Shown here piece after piece: positions 1 through 10,752 of a stretch of 64,000 nt of DNA. Position 1 is the first letter of the stretch. Every line of letters starts with the position of its first letter. Location of the stretch: NCBI GenBank assembly GCA_963422465.1, contig OY730174.1:372001-436000 (forward strand). Direction: 5' to 3'. A model generated the notes under the pieces. That model had not been told where the DNA came from. It searched no databases and worked only from the letters and a program-made list of their open reading frames with translations. Made by a program: the position numbers and the translations under genes. The DNA is from Lichina pygmaea (lineage: Eukaryota; Ascomycota; Lichinomycetes; Lichinales; Lichinaceae).

Positions 1-185
1 GGAGGGAAGGAAGCCGGCCTTAGACAAAGGGCAGGAGAAGGTGAGCCAGCGAGTCGCTGTCACTGGGGCAGTCATCGGTGGCCGTCGAGGAGTTGGTTAA
101 TCTGACGCTTGCAGGCATCTACGAGTATGAGCAGGCTCACGCACGAGAGGCCATTTACCCGCCCGTGCCGCCGTCGGCTTCATGA
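1..185 (+). CDS. 3' end of an unrecognised protein gene (partial)
   Basis: The window appears to open inside an exon (1-40) followed by an intron at 41-114. The intron begins GTGAGC, has a CTGAC branch site at about 102 and ends GCAG. The last exon is 115-185 and ends in TGA at 183-185. Read from base 1 the joined frame is open and gives a tail of 35 residues ending IYPPVPPSAS, with an acidic/aromatic segment IYEYEQAHAREA just before it. I do not recognise the family from so short a piece. The reading rests on the intron signals and the open phase; the upstream gene lies outside the window. Confidence 0.45.
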
Positions 186-882
186 CCTAAGCATTAGTCA
201 TCCAGCACTCCCCGTTGGCGAGCGCGAGGCTTTGCGCTGGGCGTTTCCTCCTTCGTCCAAGCTTCCGACTAACAGGTCACGTGCGTGTTGGAACATGTTG
301 GAGGGCTAAACTTCACTTAGTACGTACGGAAGTACCTTCGTATGTACAGTACGACTACGATGCGTCGGAACTTTTTATCCTTGATTGTTGCGACACCCGG
401 TGGACGAGGCAGTTCACATTGCAAGTTTTCTTTGGGAAGTATCTCGACATCTTTCAGCTCGCTGTACTCCAATCAAGCAATGGACCCCCCCGGCTTTGTG
501 GCTGCGCAGCTTTCGCTCGTTTGATGTTGCAGCTTCTACTCCTCACGTAATGTAGCAACTCAATTGGTACGAAGATGGGGCCAACAGTGCTGGCGTTGGA
601 CCGACCCTTTTGGTAACCGTTGAGCCTCTCGGCCAACCAGCTTCGACCGTCCGTTGATCGTCTCTGTCGTGCGTCGGCTCTGTGTCACGCTGTCGCCGTT
701 GCCGTCGCCGTTGCTGCGTCGTTGAGGAAGAGAGAGGGAAGGCCCTTGCAGAGCCACACCCCTGGTCCGCGCTCGCATATAATCACCATGTCGTCCTACC
801 TCGATAGCTTTCCCTACCGCCAGAGGCCATGCTGCTGCATCGCCACTGAGTCCGTCCGTTGGACTTACTCGCACCCGGTACC
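186..882. other. Intergenic: 3' flank of the left gene and promoter of the F-box gene
   Basis: No coding sequence is supported. The open frames on both strands have no recognisable motif and overlap each other. A short GTAC-rich palindromic patch (about 318-360) is of the same type as those seen in most intergenic regions of this window. Confidence 0.5.
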
Positions 883-3800
883 ATGGCTTCGTCGCTGTGG
901 TTCGAAGATCGATATCAGGTGCACTTCTACTGCGCTCTCTGTGGAGGTCCCTTTGCGCGCGTGCATCGGACGGACGTTTCGCCTGAATACAATACCGCCG
1001 CTGGAAGTTCGGACGACGACGACGACGACGACGACGACAAGGAAGAGCTCCCGAGCTCGGCCATGGCTGGCTGTACCATCCCATCCGAGACAGATGGCAG
1101 GCTGACGGCACAGGAACTGGCTGCGAGCGACTTCGGCCGGATCGACACGGCTATGGAGGAGGGAGAATGGCACAGCGGCCGGGCTCAAGACCGCGCGAGC
1201 ACGGTGTTTCGACGAGCGTACGACGGTGGCTGTATCGACGAACAAGACATGGCGTGGACGAAGGTGCTGCGCGCATTGATCCACCGCAATGCTCAGCATC
1301 ACCCGGACGGTGGCCGTCAGCAGCTGCAGCCCCAGCACGACGTGTACTTGACCGGCCGCGGTAAGGTGCTGGAACACGGGTCGTGGGCGACGGCGCATCC
1401 ATCTATCACCGTCGACGTCGACGAGGCTGAGAGTGTCGGCATGCTGATCGACGCCGAGGACCAACCCTCCCGTTTCCACATGTACCAGGAGCCGGACCGT
1501 GATGACCGCAAGTTTCAGATCGCCAGCATTCCCTTCCACGAAGAATGCTGGGATATCTTCCAGGAGGCCCTGAGGGCGTCTCTGGCGGCCAGACGGCTCG
1601 AGCCCCAGCCCGGCGCTGAGCTCGTCTCCTACAGTGCGATATGGGCGTACTGGTGTGAGCTCATGCCGACGGCGGCCGACAGCCGAATCTCGGATCCGTC
1701 GTTGCATAGCTTCGCCAGCGGCGCGGCCGAAAACCCCATCACACGCTTCTCCTCCGCCTGCATGGGTGCCGCGGGCTACCGCGAGGCGCAACGCTGCGGC
1801 GCCGGAAAGCGCTGGCTGCATGGAGAGGGACTACACGTATGCGCCCCTTCCCTCCTGTCGTCTCGTCCTCCTCGGGCCTTTCTCTGACTCGCTGGCACAG
1901 TGGCTCGTCGCGAAACCTCGACTGAGCAGGCTCCGCGTGAATCCGTTTCGCGATCCTTTCCCGCCGCCTCCGTCGGAGCCTACGTCCGTATCCAGTACCG
2001 CCAAGACGCGCATGATGCATGACCCCTTCGGGACCTTGCCGGCCGAGGTCATTGTCGAGACGGTGGCCTACCTGTCGTGTGTGGATACCTTCTGCTGGCG
2101 CGTGGCGTCGCTGCACGTGCATCATGTCGTCATACCCCAGCGGGCGTACCGGCGATTCTTCGTCGAGGAGATGCATTTTCTTCCGGGCTTGATGCTGCAG
2201 CTGAACGAGTACGACAGCGCGCCGGAACGGGCAGCCGTGGACTGGTGCGGCCTGCTCCGCTACGCGTCGCGCTCGTGGCGAGGCGACATTGGCCTCCGCA
2301 ACCGCAGACGCATCTGGAATATCGTGCAGCCGATGGCGGACGGGCTCGTCGAGAGATCGTCCCGGCACCTGCTCGCACTTGGCAGCGTCCATCAAAGCGT
2401 CGCGTCCGAAGCCACCGTGGCACGCGGGAACGTGGGGATTCGGTCGGGGCTTCCTGGTCATCACGAGACGGTCATCTTCTCGGAGCCGCCTCGACGGATC
2501 TCCCGAACTCTGAGTTCGCAAGACGTCTTCCAGGCCCAGCTGACGGCGAACGAGCCTCTGTCGCCCAGCGTCGTCGAGAGCGACACCGTCCCCGACGATC
2601 TGTCTCAAGCCCTGAAGAAGGTCGACATCTGGCTCGACCCCGAGGTAAGTCACGTGTGTGGCCTACGCTTCGTCTTCCTGGTCGAGCACGAGGGAGACGA
2701 GGAGCCCAGGACCCTTGAAGTGCCGCTATTTCTGGGCAGGCGCACGGCCCTCAGCGAGACCTTCGTCGTCGACGCCGATACCCGCGTCGTGACTGGCTTC
2801 CGCGTGTGCTGGGCCCGGGGCCGGCTCGGCGGCATCCAGCTGGTGCTCGAGGACACCGGCCGCGTACCGACCGAGTTCTGCGAGCATGAGACCTATTCGA
2901 GACGCTACGGCCGCTGGGACGGCCCCGTGCGGCGCCTGGTGGCGCCTCGCAAGTATCGGATCCTGGCCGGAGTCACCTTCTTCATCAGCGACTCCGGCCT
3001 CATCGAGACATTTGCTATCATCGAGAAGAAGAGGCCCCAGGTATACGACCTGCAGCTGGACGTCATCCCGGATACGGTCGCGCTCTCGGATCGAGAATCG
3101 TCCCTGTGGGCAACTCCGACCCCGAATGACGTCGACCTTTTGGAGCGTCTGGGGCCCTCTGTAGACGACTGGAGGCTCCGCACATCCCACTGGGAAGTCT
3201 TCGCTCGGACTTCGTTGCATCAGCCTGCCGGCGACATCACTTGCATCACGCTCTATCACGATGCCGATCACCTTCTGGGCTTGAGCTTCGAGTACCGCGA
3301 TAGCGCTGGTGGGCTTGTCTTGAGGGAGCTTGGCAAATGCTGTACCAGGACGACGGTCAAGATCCCGATCGCCGTTGGCGAAGAGATAGCCTGTGCGGTC
3401 ATAGGGCACGGAAGAACTGGCGTCTTCAGTCTCCAAGTGCGTCCTTGCGAAATGTTTCTTCCACGTCAGCTCCTTCTCCCCCTCCCTTTCCCAGACCGAG
3501 AGCTAATGGGAGAGACACCTGTAGCTCGCGACCACGTCAGGACGTGTCGCCGCTCCCTGCGGAGCGCGTTATCGCGGTTCGCGCAAGGTCTACGCCTTGA
3601 CGTCGTCGATGGCCAGCACCCCGCATAATTGGCCGGCCATGGTTTCTTTTCTGAAGAATCCCATCATCGGCTTCCATTGTCTCTACAGCAGCCAGGTACG
3701 AGAGTCCTGTGGCCCCCCCCCCCCCCCAAATATTCATCGTTCGTCCGCTCAGCCCAAGCAGCTAGGTCGTCTCGTACAGCTTGGGGTCATCACGCGAACG

Positions 3801-5911
3801 GACGACGTCAGACACCCTCTGTCGTCCGCGATGACGGCGAAGGGACGCTTCCAGGACCAGCTGCCCTCTCCCATTTCAGATACCCCTTGGCCGTTCATTG
3901 AGCTGGATGATCTCTACCGGCCTTGGGTCGACGGTGCCCCACCCAAACAGCTGACTCGAGGACGAAAGAACAGCGACTCGATGAAACGTCTTGCGGTGGA
4001 CAAGGGTGGGGACTTTGCCGGCTGGGTGTCCCTCAGAGATCCCATATCTCGGATCATCATATACGGGACGATGGAGGGAATCAAGATCTCGTACTCGGCC
4101 AAGAACCGGCCTGACTGCTGCTTCGGCAACACCTCTTCGTCTGTGCGTGGGAAGACCCGGTTCTTCTACAACAGCAAGGCGGGCTCAATAGTAGCCATCG
4201 CTAGATACGGTCCATCGCAGAGGTCGTCCACCTACACACACGAAGACGACCACCTCCCGCTCTTGAAGGTTGGTGTGGGGTCGCAAGCGCGCCGAGACCA
4301 GTTCGTTCCGTGGCTGATTGCGAATACAGCCCCTGGACCCGGCTCAGAGGGCAGCCTGGCGTGGCCATATCGAGGTCGAGTCACGATATCTCGCCGCCAT
4401 AGAGTTCAACTTTACCGCGAGCCGTCTGGTGGACTGGCGACCTCTGTTCGATCTGGCGTCCCAGGGGGACGACGCAAGTCAGATCCGCCTCCAGAAGTGG
4501 CAGCCGTGGAAACTACCGGCAGTTGTGAATTATCATCCCGGGGCCGAGCCCGATCGGGACCTGACCGTCTTCCAAACGGTGCTGGCAGACTTCTTCGTCG
4601 GCAGCAGCTCCATGACAGATGCGGGTGACGGATTTGTCGCCGAGGCCGATGGGGTGAAGGGCTATGTATCCACCCATCTTACGGGCCGTATGGTCCATGG
4701 TACCGAAGAAGAGGTCATCGTCACCCTCTTCTGCGGACTTCGATTCCGACGGAAGGGGGTCTGGGACGACGAGCCGCTGGGTAAGATGTCTGCCTACGAG
4801 CACGTGTTTCTCCTATGGCCGGACGAGAAGTTTGTTTCGATTCACTGTTCGAGCCGAGAGCTACGGACTCCGCCTACTGCCTTAGCGGTGAGGCACGCCT
4901 CGCTAGATGTTGGTGACATTCATCTGACGACTACGTATGTGTTAGCTATCGACGAGTCTCGGTCGAACGACGCCCTGGTTTGGTTATCCGTACGATGACG
5001 TGGCGGAGGCGGTCACTGCTCCTGTGGGGCGGCAGGGCGTCGGGATGTACATGGTTTACGTTGAGGTCAGAAGGTGTTCAGACACATTAATTTACAGGCC
5101 ATCAGAGCTAACATACCTCGACCAGCCCGGTCGATGTGCCGCAGTCGGTATCCTGCACGAGAAGGAGACGGAACCTGATCTGGCAGCTACCATGCCATCA
5201 CCTCATTCGCCGTCTAACGAGCTTCTGGAGCCCGACGAAAGCTCCGAGCTGCCTTGGGTGTTGAGGCAGCCTTCGTGGTTCTCGGATTACCGCTTTGTCG
5301 ACCGCCTCGACGACTATGCCTGCGAAAGTAAACTCGGACGACGTGCAATTACCTTTGTGGCGCCCAATCATCTGCAGAGCATAGAGGCGTATGTCAACAC
5401 CCTTCCTGGCCGATACGGTCTTCGAGGCCTCAGGTTCTGCGGCAATCCCCAGATGGGGACGGTGCTTCTTGGGGAGTGGGAGGACGGACGGAGTCGGGCG
5501 CTACCAGAACATCAAATGTCTATCGACAGTGAGTGGGCTGCCCTCCTCATCACGACGTTGGCCTAACTAGATCACACAGGTGCTGGGGGGGAACGTGTCG
5601 TTGAGCTGAGAATCACCTTCAACGACCTGCCCGACGGGGAGCGCATTGTCGGCATGGTAGTCAAAACCAGCCATGGGCAAGAGAAGGATATCGTCAACTG
5701 GCGGGCCTTGACGTGCGAGCCACCTTCCAAGGCTAACCTTCGACTGTCAACGACCCGCTGCCCTCAAGGCGAGCAAGCGGTGGGCTTCAGCTATGTCATC
5801 GAAGTAAGTACATCGTCTGTGGTGGCGTTGCCACGGGAGATCTGAGCTGATTCAGATTGACAGGGCTGTGTTCGTGAAATCAACTTCATCACCGCTTTGG
5901 ACAAGGGATGA
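883..5911 (+). CDS. Large F-box protein, nine exons, about 1506 aa
   Basis: Proposed exons: 883-1836, 1901-3436, 3525-3695, 3762-4268, 4330-4887, 4946-5065, 5126-5528, 5580-5803 and 5864-5911. Every join is GT-AG and keeps phase. I chose the ATG at 883 because it begins the family-typical N-terminus (MASSLWFEDRYQVHFYCALC). An all-aspartate stretch (about residues 46-54) comes from a GAC repeat at 1014-1037. The F-box lies at about residues 355-400 (DPFGTLPAEVIVETVAYLS), followed by the arginine-rich segment RNRRRIWNIVQPMAD usual in this fungal family. F-box proteins normally bind Skp1 in SCF ubiquitin ligases; the substrate is unknown. The C-terminal third has repeated beta-rich, lectin-like segments, which I infer from pattern only. 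Homologues I recall are nearer 900-1000 aa, so exons 5-9 could be a separate gene, but the phases close as one frame. Intron 3 carries a run of 15 C. Confidence 0.7.
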
Positions 5912-6520
5912 AGCTTGGTTGGTGTCCATGTATCTTTTTGTCTCTCGGTATGCTGGCAATACCAGAGGTCTTCAACTGCTACGATATTTGGAGGGGTGGG
6001 GCAGGGGCTGGTTTCCTCAGCGTCGTGGAGTTCTACAACATGATTTTGGTTCATTCCAATCTCTGATGACACCTACGAGAGTACTTGTCTATCAGAGTCT
6101 ATTCGTGGACAGTAGTACTTTAAATGTACTTACGTTCGTATGGGTACCTGTTTGTCCTCTGCCTCATAGCGTCAGCAATCGTCCAAGCCTCACGGGCTTG
6201 CATTTATCAATCATGTGTTCAAGAACGGATGACGTCACGTGGCTCCAGGTGATAAGATGACATAATCAACCCCGACGGGCCGTTAGGGCTCGAGCCCTGG
6301 CACGTGATCTGGTCGGGTGGTGCAGATGGTATTTCAGACACAGATCACCTTCCTCCCTTGCCCCACCTCCCTTACCATCGACATCCTCGCCACGCGTCAA
6401 ACAGCAAGTCCCACCTCCCCTTGATCACGCCAAAAATACTCCATGGCTGTCTTGAGTGCCATGGAAGGACATGACTGACTTGCTCATTGCTCAGGTCTCT
6501 GACGCGACCGATCATCAAGG
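5912..6520. promoter_or_regulatory. Intergenic and promoter/5' leader of the eL41 gene
   Basis: No coding sequence is seen. A CACGTG box lies at about 6300. A likely 3' splice site in the leader (branch-like CTGAC at about 6474, then TTGCTCAG ending at about 6494) suggests a 5'-UTR intron ending about 26 nt before the ATG, a common arrangement in fungal ribosomal protein genes. GTAC-type palindromes occur at about 6115-6150. Confidence 0.4.
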
Positions 6521-6700
6521 ATGAGAGCTAAGTGGAGAAAGAAGCGGGTTCGGCGCTTGAAACGTAAGAGGAGAAAGACCAGAGCCAGAAGGTAAGTTTG
6601 GCATCGAATCAAGCCTGGCCGTCTGCAGTGATGCTGGCTTTGTCTGCTGTACTTTACAATGGCAAGCTGGGGCATGCTAATCGACGGCCTCAGCAAATAA
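6521..6700 (+). CDS. RPL41: 60S ribosomal protein eL41 (25 aa)
   Basis: Exon 1 is 6521-6591 (23 codons plus two bases). The intron is 6592-6693, with a GTAAGT donor, a TGCTAAT branch site at about 6675 and CTCAG at the acceptor. Exon 2 is only 7 bases (6694-6700) and supplies the last base of a Ser codon, AAA and TAA. The product is exactly 25 residues, starts MRAKWRKKRVRRLKRKRR and ends ARSK, the near-invariant eL41 sequence. It is an almost wholly basic single helix that sits at the interface of the two ribosomal subunits. The length, the composition and the split terminal codons make the call secure, although automatic predictors usually miss it. The next gene downstream, on the same strand, is an RNA polymerase I subunit. 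Confidence 0.95.
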
Positions 6701-7272
6701 ACGCCCTCCTACCGATTGACTCCGTCTGCCCGATATCCGCATCTTCAACTTTGGCCAAACACCCGCGTCGCGCCACGATGCCAACCTTGCGAGAACAGAA
6801 ACCATCTGGTCGCACAGTGTTGTTCACATCGTGCAGTCGGTGAACCGTCGACCTTGGACGGGTGGAGCGCTGGGGATATGTATAACAGGCTACTGGACTC
6901 GATCTGTCGTTGGTGGGGGTTTCCAAGTGGACGCCGTGGCCCGACGACCTGCTTCTGCTATCTAAGGGTTGCGTGATGGACACCACAGTGGAGAATTAGC
7001 CAGGGGGGAATGAAATCCATGGTTGCAACGGGGCTGACCGCTCGATGACCTGTAGTTCTTTCGCTATGGAGATCTCGTAAAAGTGACTATGCTTGCTGGT
7101 CGACATCCAATTTGCATACGGTACCGGTAGGCTGTAGCCTGTTTGTAGTGGGTTTCTTGCCAGACACGCCAGGCTCACCATCTGGAACTCTGTACCTCCG
7201 TGTAATAGTCTCGCTCACGGTCAAGGCGGAGCTGGTGCCACCAAGCAGCCTCCTGTCTAAACATACGACAAC
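6701..7272. promoter_or_regulatory. 3' UTR of eL41 gene and promoter of RPA49
   Basis: No supported coding sequence. Open frames on both strands are short and show no motifs. The region must contain the eL41 terminator and the RPA49 promoter; I cannot point to specific elements. Confidence 0.4.
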
Positions 7273-9317
7273 ATGACGGACCTGAAAAGGAAGCGGAAGA
7301 GTCAGGGGAACGAGCACCATAGCAAAAGGCTTGCCACTGACGGCCCGCTGTCGATCGCCAGGTTCTCGGTCAACCCAGTCCAGGAAGGCGCAGAACCAGT
7401 CGTGGGTGAGTTGCTGTTCTGCCTGGGATCTCTCCATGACTTCGACCTACTGCTTGCTTTCAATCTGCTTCTTATGAGCTTCTTAAGCTAATGCCGGCCG
7501 TCTGCAGTATCGGCCCCCGGCATTGTGATACCAGCCTCGATACCCTTCAAGGCCTACAAGAAGACTATCAAGCGGCCGAACAGCGTGCCACGAGTCGGTG
7601 GTCGGCCATCCGGTGCTGCAAAATCCGAGCTGCTTCTGCACTCGTCGGCACATGCCTCGATCGACTACACCGCCAGAGAGGAAGAGTTGGAGAACACAAA
7701 CGGTCTCCTCAAGCATTATGTCGGCGTGTACGACCCCCAGACCGGCGGCGTCGAGGTCGTGGAGATCCGCAAGATGGTCATGCGCGGTGCCGTGAGAACC
7801 GAGAATGTAGAGAGTGACGTCGAGGCAGCTTCTGAGGCTCCTCGATCGGTGCGTCCATTCCTCCTGCCTCCTTGACGATCCTATCAACAAGTACTGATCC
7901 GCCGACTACCCATGTCTCTCCCTGTGCACAGTCCCAAGTCCTTCGTCAGCAGCTCGGCGAGGCGTTCGGCAGCAAGAAGACGAAGAAGGCGATCGCTTCG
8001 AAGCAGGAGAATGCCATCATACGTGGCGAACTACGAGATACGTCGACTCCCTCAAAGGGGCGCGGTCGTCCGGACCTCGCTCGCACGGTCTTGCTTGAAT
8101 CACTGGAGGCCGCCACGGCCGGCACAGCGACGCGCGAGGAGATGCAGGCGGAACTCGACAAGGTCAAGCCCCGACCCAAAGCGAACCCAGCCGCGTCGAA
8201 CGTCGAGGAGGTCTACTCGCTTAACGAGGTCGTCGGCGGCGAGACGATGCAGGTCGTGTCTGTGCAAGACTGGCTCGACGCCGCGAGGACGGAACGGCGG
8301 ATAGAGATCGAGAGCCAGTTTGTGCGCTGTCGACTGCGAAAGATTGCGACTCGGGCGATCAGCGAGCGCAGAAGCGGCGAGGATACGGGTGCCGTGGCCA
8401 GATTGAAGGCTCTTCGCTACATCCTCCTGCTTCTAAACGTCGTCGGTGCAGCGAAGTCCATGGGCGGCAAGAACGTGGCCAAGGCACTGCCGGAGCAAAA
8501 CGAGCTGCGTCGAGTTACGGACGTCTCTGATTTCCTGCTCGAGAGCGTCGTCAGGAATTTTACGGATCGGGGGTGAGTCTGCAGGCCACACCCCCTTGTC
8601 TTCTGCTGCTCCTACATTCACACATTCCACTCATTCCAAGAGGGTTTGCTCTTCTCGAGACAACCTAGGACGCTTCATCTATCTGCGGGCAAGCGTCGAT
8701 CCTCGATGACCATGCTGACAAGCAACTCGTCGCAACGATCTAGGGCTCTCACAAAGTGGCACGTCGACAAGCTGATCACGTACATTGCCGCGCTCACGTT
8801 GATCATCGACGATTACGAGGTCGACACGTACGACATACAAGCAGACTTGAGACTCGACGACAAGGAGTGAGTTGGCCGTGGCATCCTGTTCCAATCTGTC
8901 ACACATCCTATCTTCCCATCATGCAGTTTTTTGCTCCCTTGTCTCTGATGTTTATTCCCGCTTCCCAGCCTACCATCTTCCCCTCTCCCTCTCCCTCATA
9001 CCCCCGTTTCCCCCCGCTTAAGCTCCCCCCCATCCCCCTCCTCTGCTCCACTTCCAGTGACAGTGACAGTGACCAACCATCATCGAACCTCTAGAATAAC
9101 CAAATACTACCGTGAGCTCGGCTGCAAAGTGGTGGTGCCGACCAAGGCCCATTGCGCCAAATACCACATAGCGTCCAAGGCCGAAGCGGCCCAGCGGCGC
9201 ATCGCGCGTCTGTCACTACCGCTGCAATTCCCCAAGTCCAAAGTCGGGGCGCTTGGCGCCGGCAAGAGACAGGCGGTAGTTGGATTGGATTGGGCTGGGC
9301 CGAGTCGGGTGGATTGA
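7273..9317 (+). CDS. RPA49: DNA-directed RNA polymerase I subunit A49
   Basis: Five exons: 7273-7405, 7508-7848, 7932-8572, 8744-8866 and 9095-9317, all GT-AG (donors GTGAGT or GTGCGT) and all phase-consistent, giving 486 aa. The N-terminus is basic (MTDLKRKRKSQGNEHHSKR). It is followed by the A49 dimerisation-like region, then the C-terminal tandem winged-helix region. The last exons read WHVDKLITYIAALTLIIDDY and then KYYRELGCKV, close to the conserved A49 C-terminus. A49 pairs with A34.5 as a TFIIF/TFIIE-like module of Pol I in the nucleolus, aiding initiation and elongation on rDNA. The ATG at 7273 is the first in frame before the basic segment. The gene looks intact. It lies next to eL41 on the same strand, both being ribosome-biogenesis genes, but the spacing shows separate promoters. 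Confidence 0.9.
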
Positions 9318-9609
9318 GCTGATGTGCATGAGTCGAGACCAGCGGGACGAGTTGATATGCATGGGTCGAGTCCAGTGAGATGAGTAGATGTGCGTGGATC
9401 GAGAAGTGTGGTGTGCGTCAAAGAACTTGCAGCATCGATTAGGAAAATTGACAGTACGTACGAATCAAGCAAGTTGCCAGGCACGGTAGTGCCATTTTAT
9501 TTTATTCTATGTTAGTTCTACTCTGATTTGACTGGTGAGCCGTGCAAGCATGTATAGTGCCATACATAGCTATGGCTATTGTCAGTCTCTTCTCCTTGCC
9601 TGGTTCTCT

Positions 9610-9725
9610 TCAGCAAAAGTGCTTTGCCTTGTCTTGCCTTGTCTTGCTGTGCCTTGCTATACCTTGCTGTGCCTTGCTTTGCCTTGTCTTGCCTTGCCTT
9701 GCTGTGGCTTGCTGTGGCTTGCCTT
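9610..9725. repeat. Degenerate CCTTG pentanucleotide-type repeat
   Basis: Imperfect tandem units such as GCCTTGTCTTGCCTTGCTGT alternate over about 115 bp. All bases on the + strand are pyrimidine or G, giving a strongly asymmetric strand. Confidence 0.8.
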
Positions 9726-10397
9726 TCCTTCTTCTCTTCATCAAAAGTACCTTGCTCTTCCTCTTCTTTCTTTTCCTGTTTTCTCTTCTCTTCCCCTCTC
9801 TCGCACTTTCCCTTGTACAGTTCCCTCTCACGTCTCTGTAACCACACACAGTAGAAGCAACAAACAAGAAGAATCTTGACCTACTCTAGATCTCTTGTAC
9901 TGTACCGGTACAAGAGACTACATACAGTACTTGCTGAGCCCAGGTACGGTACCCTGGAATCACCTCCACTTCTGTGTGTGTACTCCATTTCTGTGTGTAG
10001 GTTGGTTTGATTATTGTGTCATGGATTCTGTCTGTTGTTTGATTGTCTGCGACTGATCGCCTCTGACTGATTTGATTTTATCTATGGTTTATTTATTTAC
10101 AACTGGTTTATCTACGACTGATTATCTGTGATTGATCACCTGTGATTGATTACCTCTAGGCAAGTGTCTCTGATCAAACATCTCTGATCAGGTATCTCTA
10201 GTCATGTATCTCTGATCAAGTACAATACAATACAAGTACAAAGTACAAGGGACAAGCATATTCTCTTTGTTCATCATCAGTGATTGACCTATTTCCATCT
10301 CCATCTCCTGTTCCTTTCAGAATGCTTGTACCTGTGAAAACTTGAATGGATGTGATTATGCGTCCAAGTTCCTTCACTGTTCAATAAAAAAGAGGAG

Positions 10398-10574
10398 GGG
10401 GGGGGGGGGGGGGGGGGAATGTGGAGAAGGGGGAATCATGTTCTCTATATGCCCTCGGGTTAATAAAGGATTTCATTTTCACATCCCGTCGCGTCAAGTT
10501 TATCCATGGTGCATCTCCTCTTCTTCCTCCTCGTCCTCCTCCTCCGCCCTCCTCCTCCCCCCCCCCCCCCCCCC
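10398..10574. repeat. Poly-G (20) and poly-C (18) tracts about 140 bp apart
   Basis: A run of 20 G at 10398-10417 is preceded by AAAAAGAGGA. A run of 18 C at 10557-10574 is followed by TCTTCTTCT and preceded by a TCC-rich stretch. The two tracts are inverted complements and could pair across the intervening segment. Confidence 0.8.
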
Positions 10575-10752
10575 TCTTCTTCTAATTCTTGTTCTTCTCC
10601 TTCTTCTCCTCCTTCGTCAGGACCAGTAATCATTGCCAACAATCACCACGAGCACTGACACTTTCCAGAACTCGACCAGTCGAAGCGCCGCTACAACTAG
10701 GAATAAACAGAGCCAAGAGAAAGAAAGAGGGGGGGGAGGGGTTGATCCATGT

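Larger units (their letters stand above)
9318..10752. other. Intergenic, low-complexity and simple repeats
   Basis: No gene is supported. The stretch holds a pyrimidine-rich CCTTG/GCTGTG repeat (about 9610-9725), a degenerate CTGATTGATT/CTGATCA repeat (about 10030-10225), a GTAC-palindromic patch (about 9893-9953), and homopolymer tracts at 10398-10417 and 10557-10574. Long open frames through the CCTTG block on both strands are artefacts of the repeat. Confidence 0.6.

Noticed and set aside
560-1821. Minus-strand ORFs opposite the first F-box exon
   Set aside because: They mirror a GC-rich coding exon and contain no recognisable domain; the plus strand carries the conserved protein.
9535-9879. 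Overlapping long ORFs on both strands in the CCTTG block
   Set aside because: Low-complexity sequence without stops in several frames; residues are Leu/Cys/Ser or Lys/Gln/Arg repeats with no motif.
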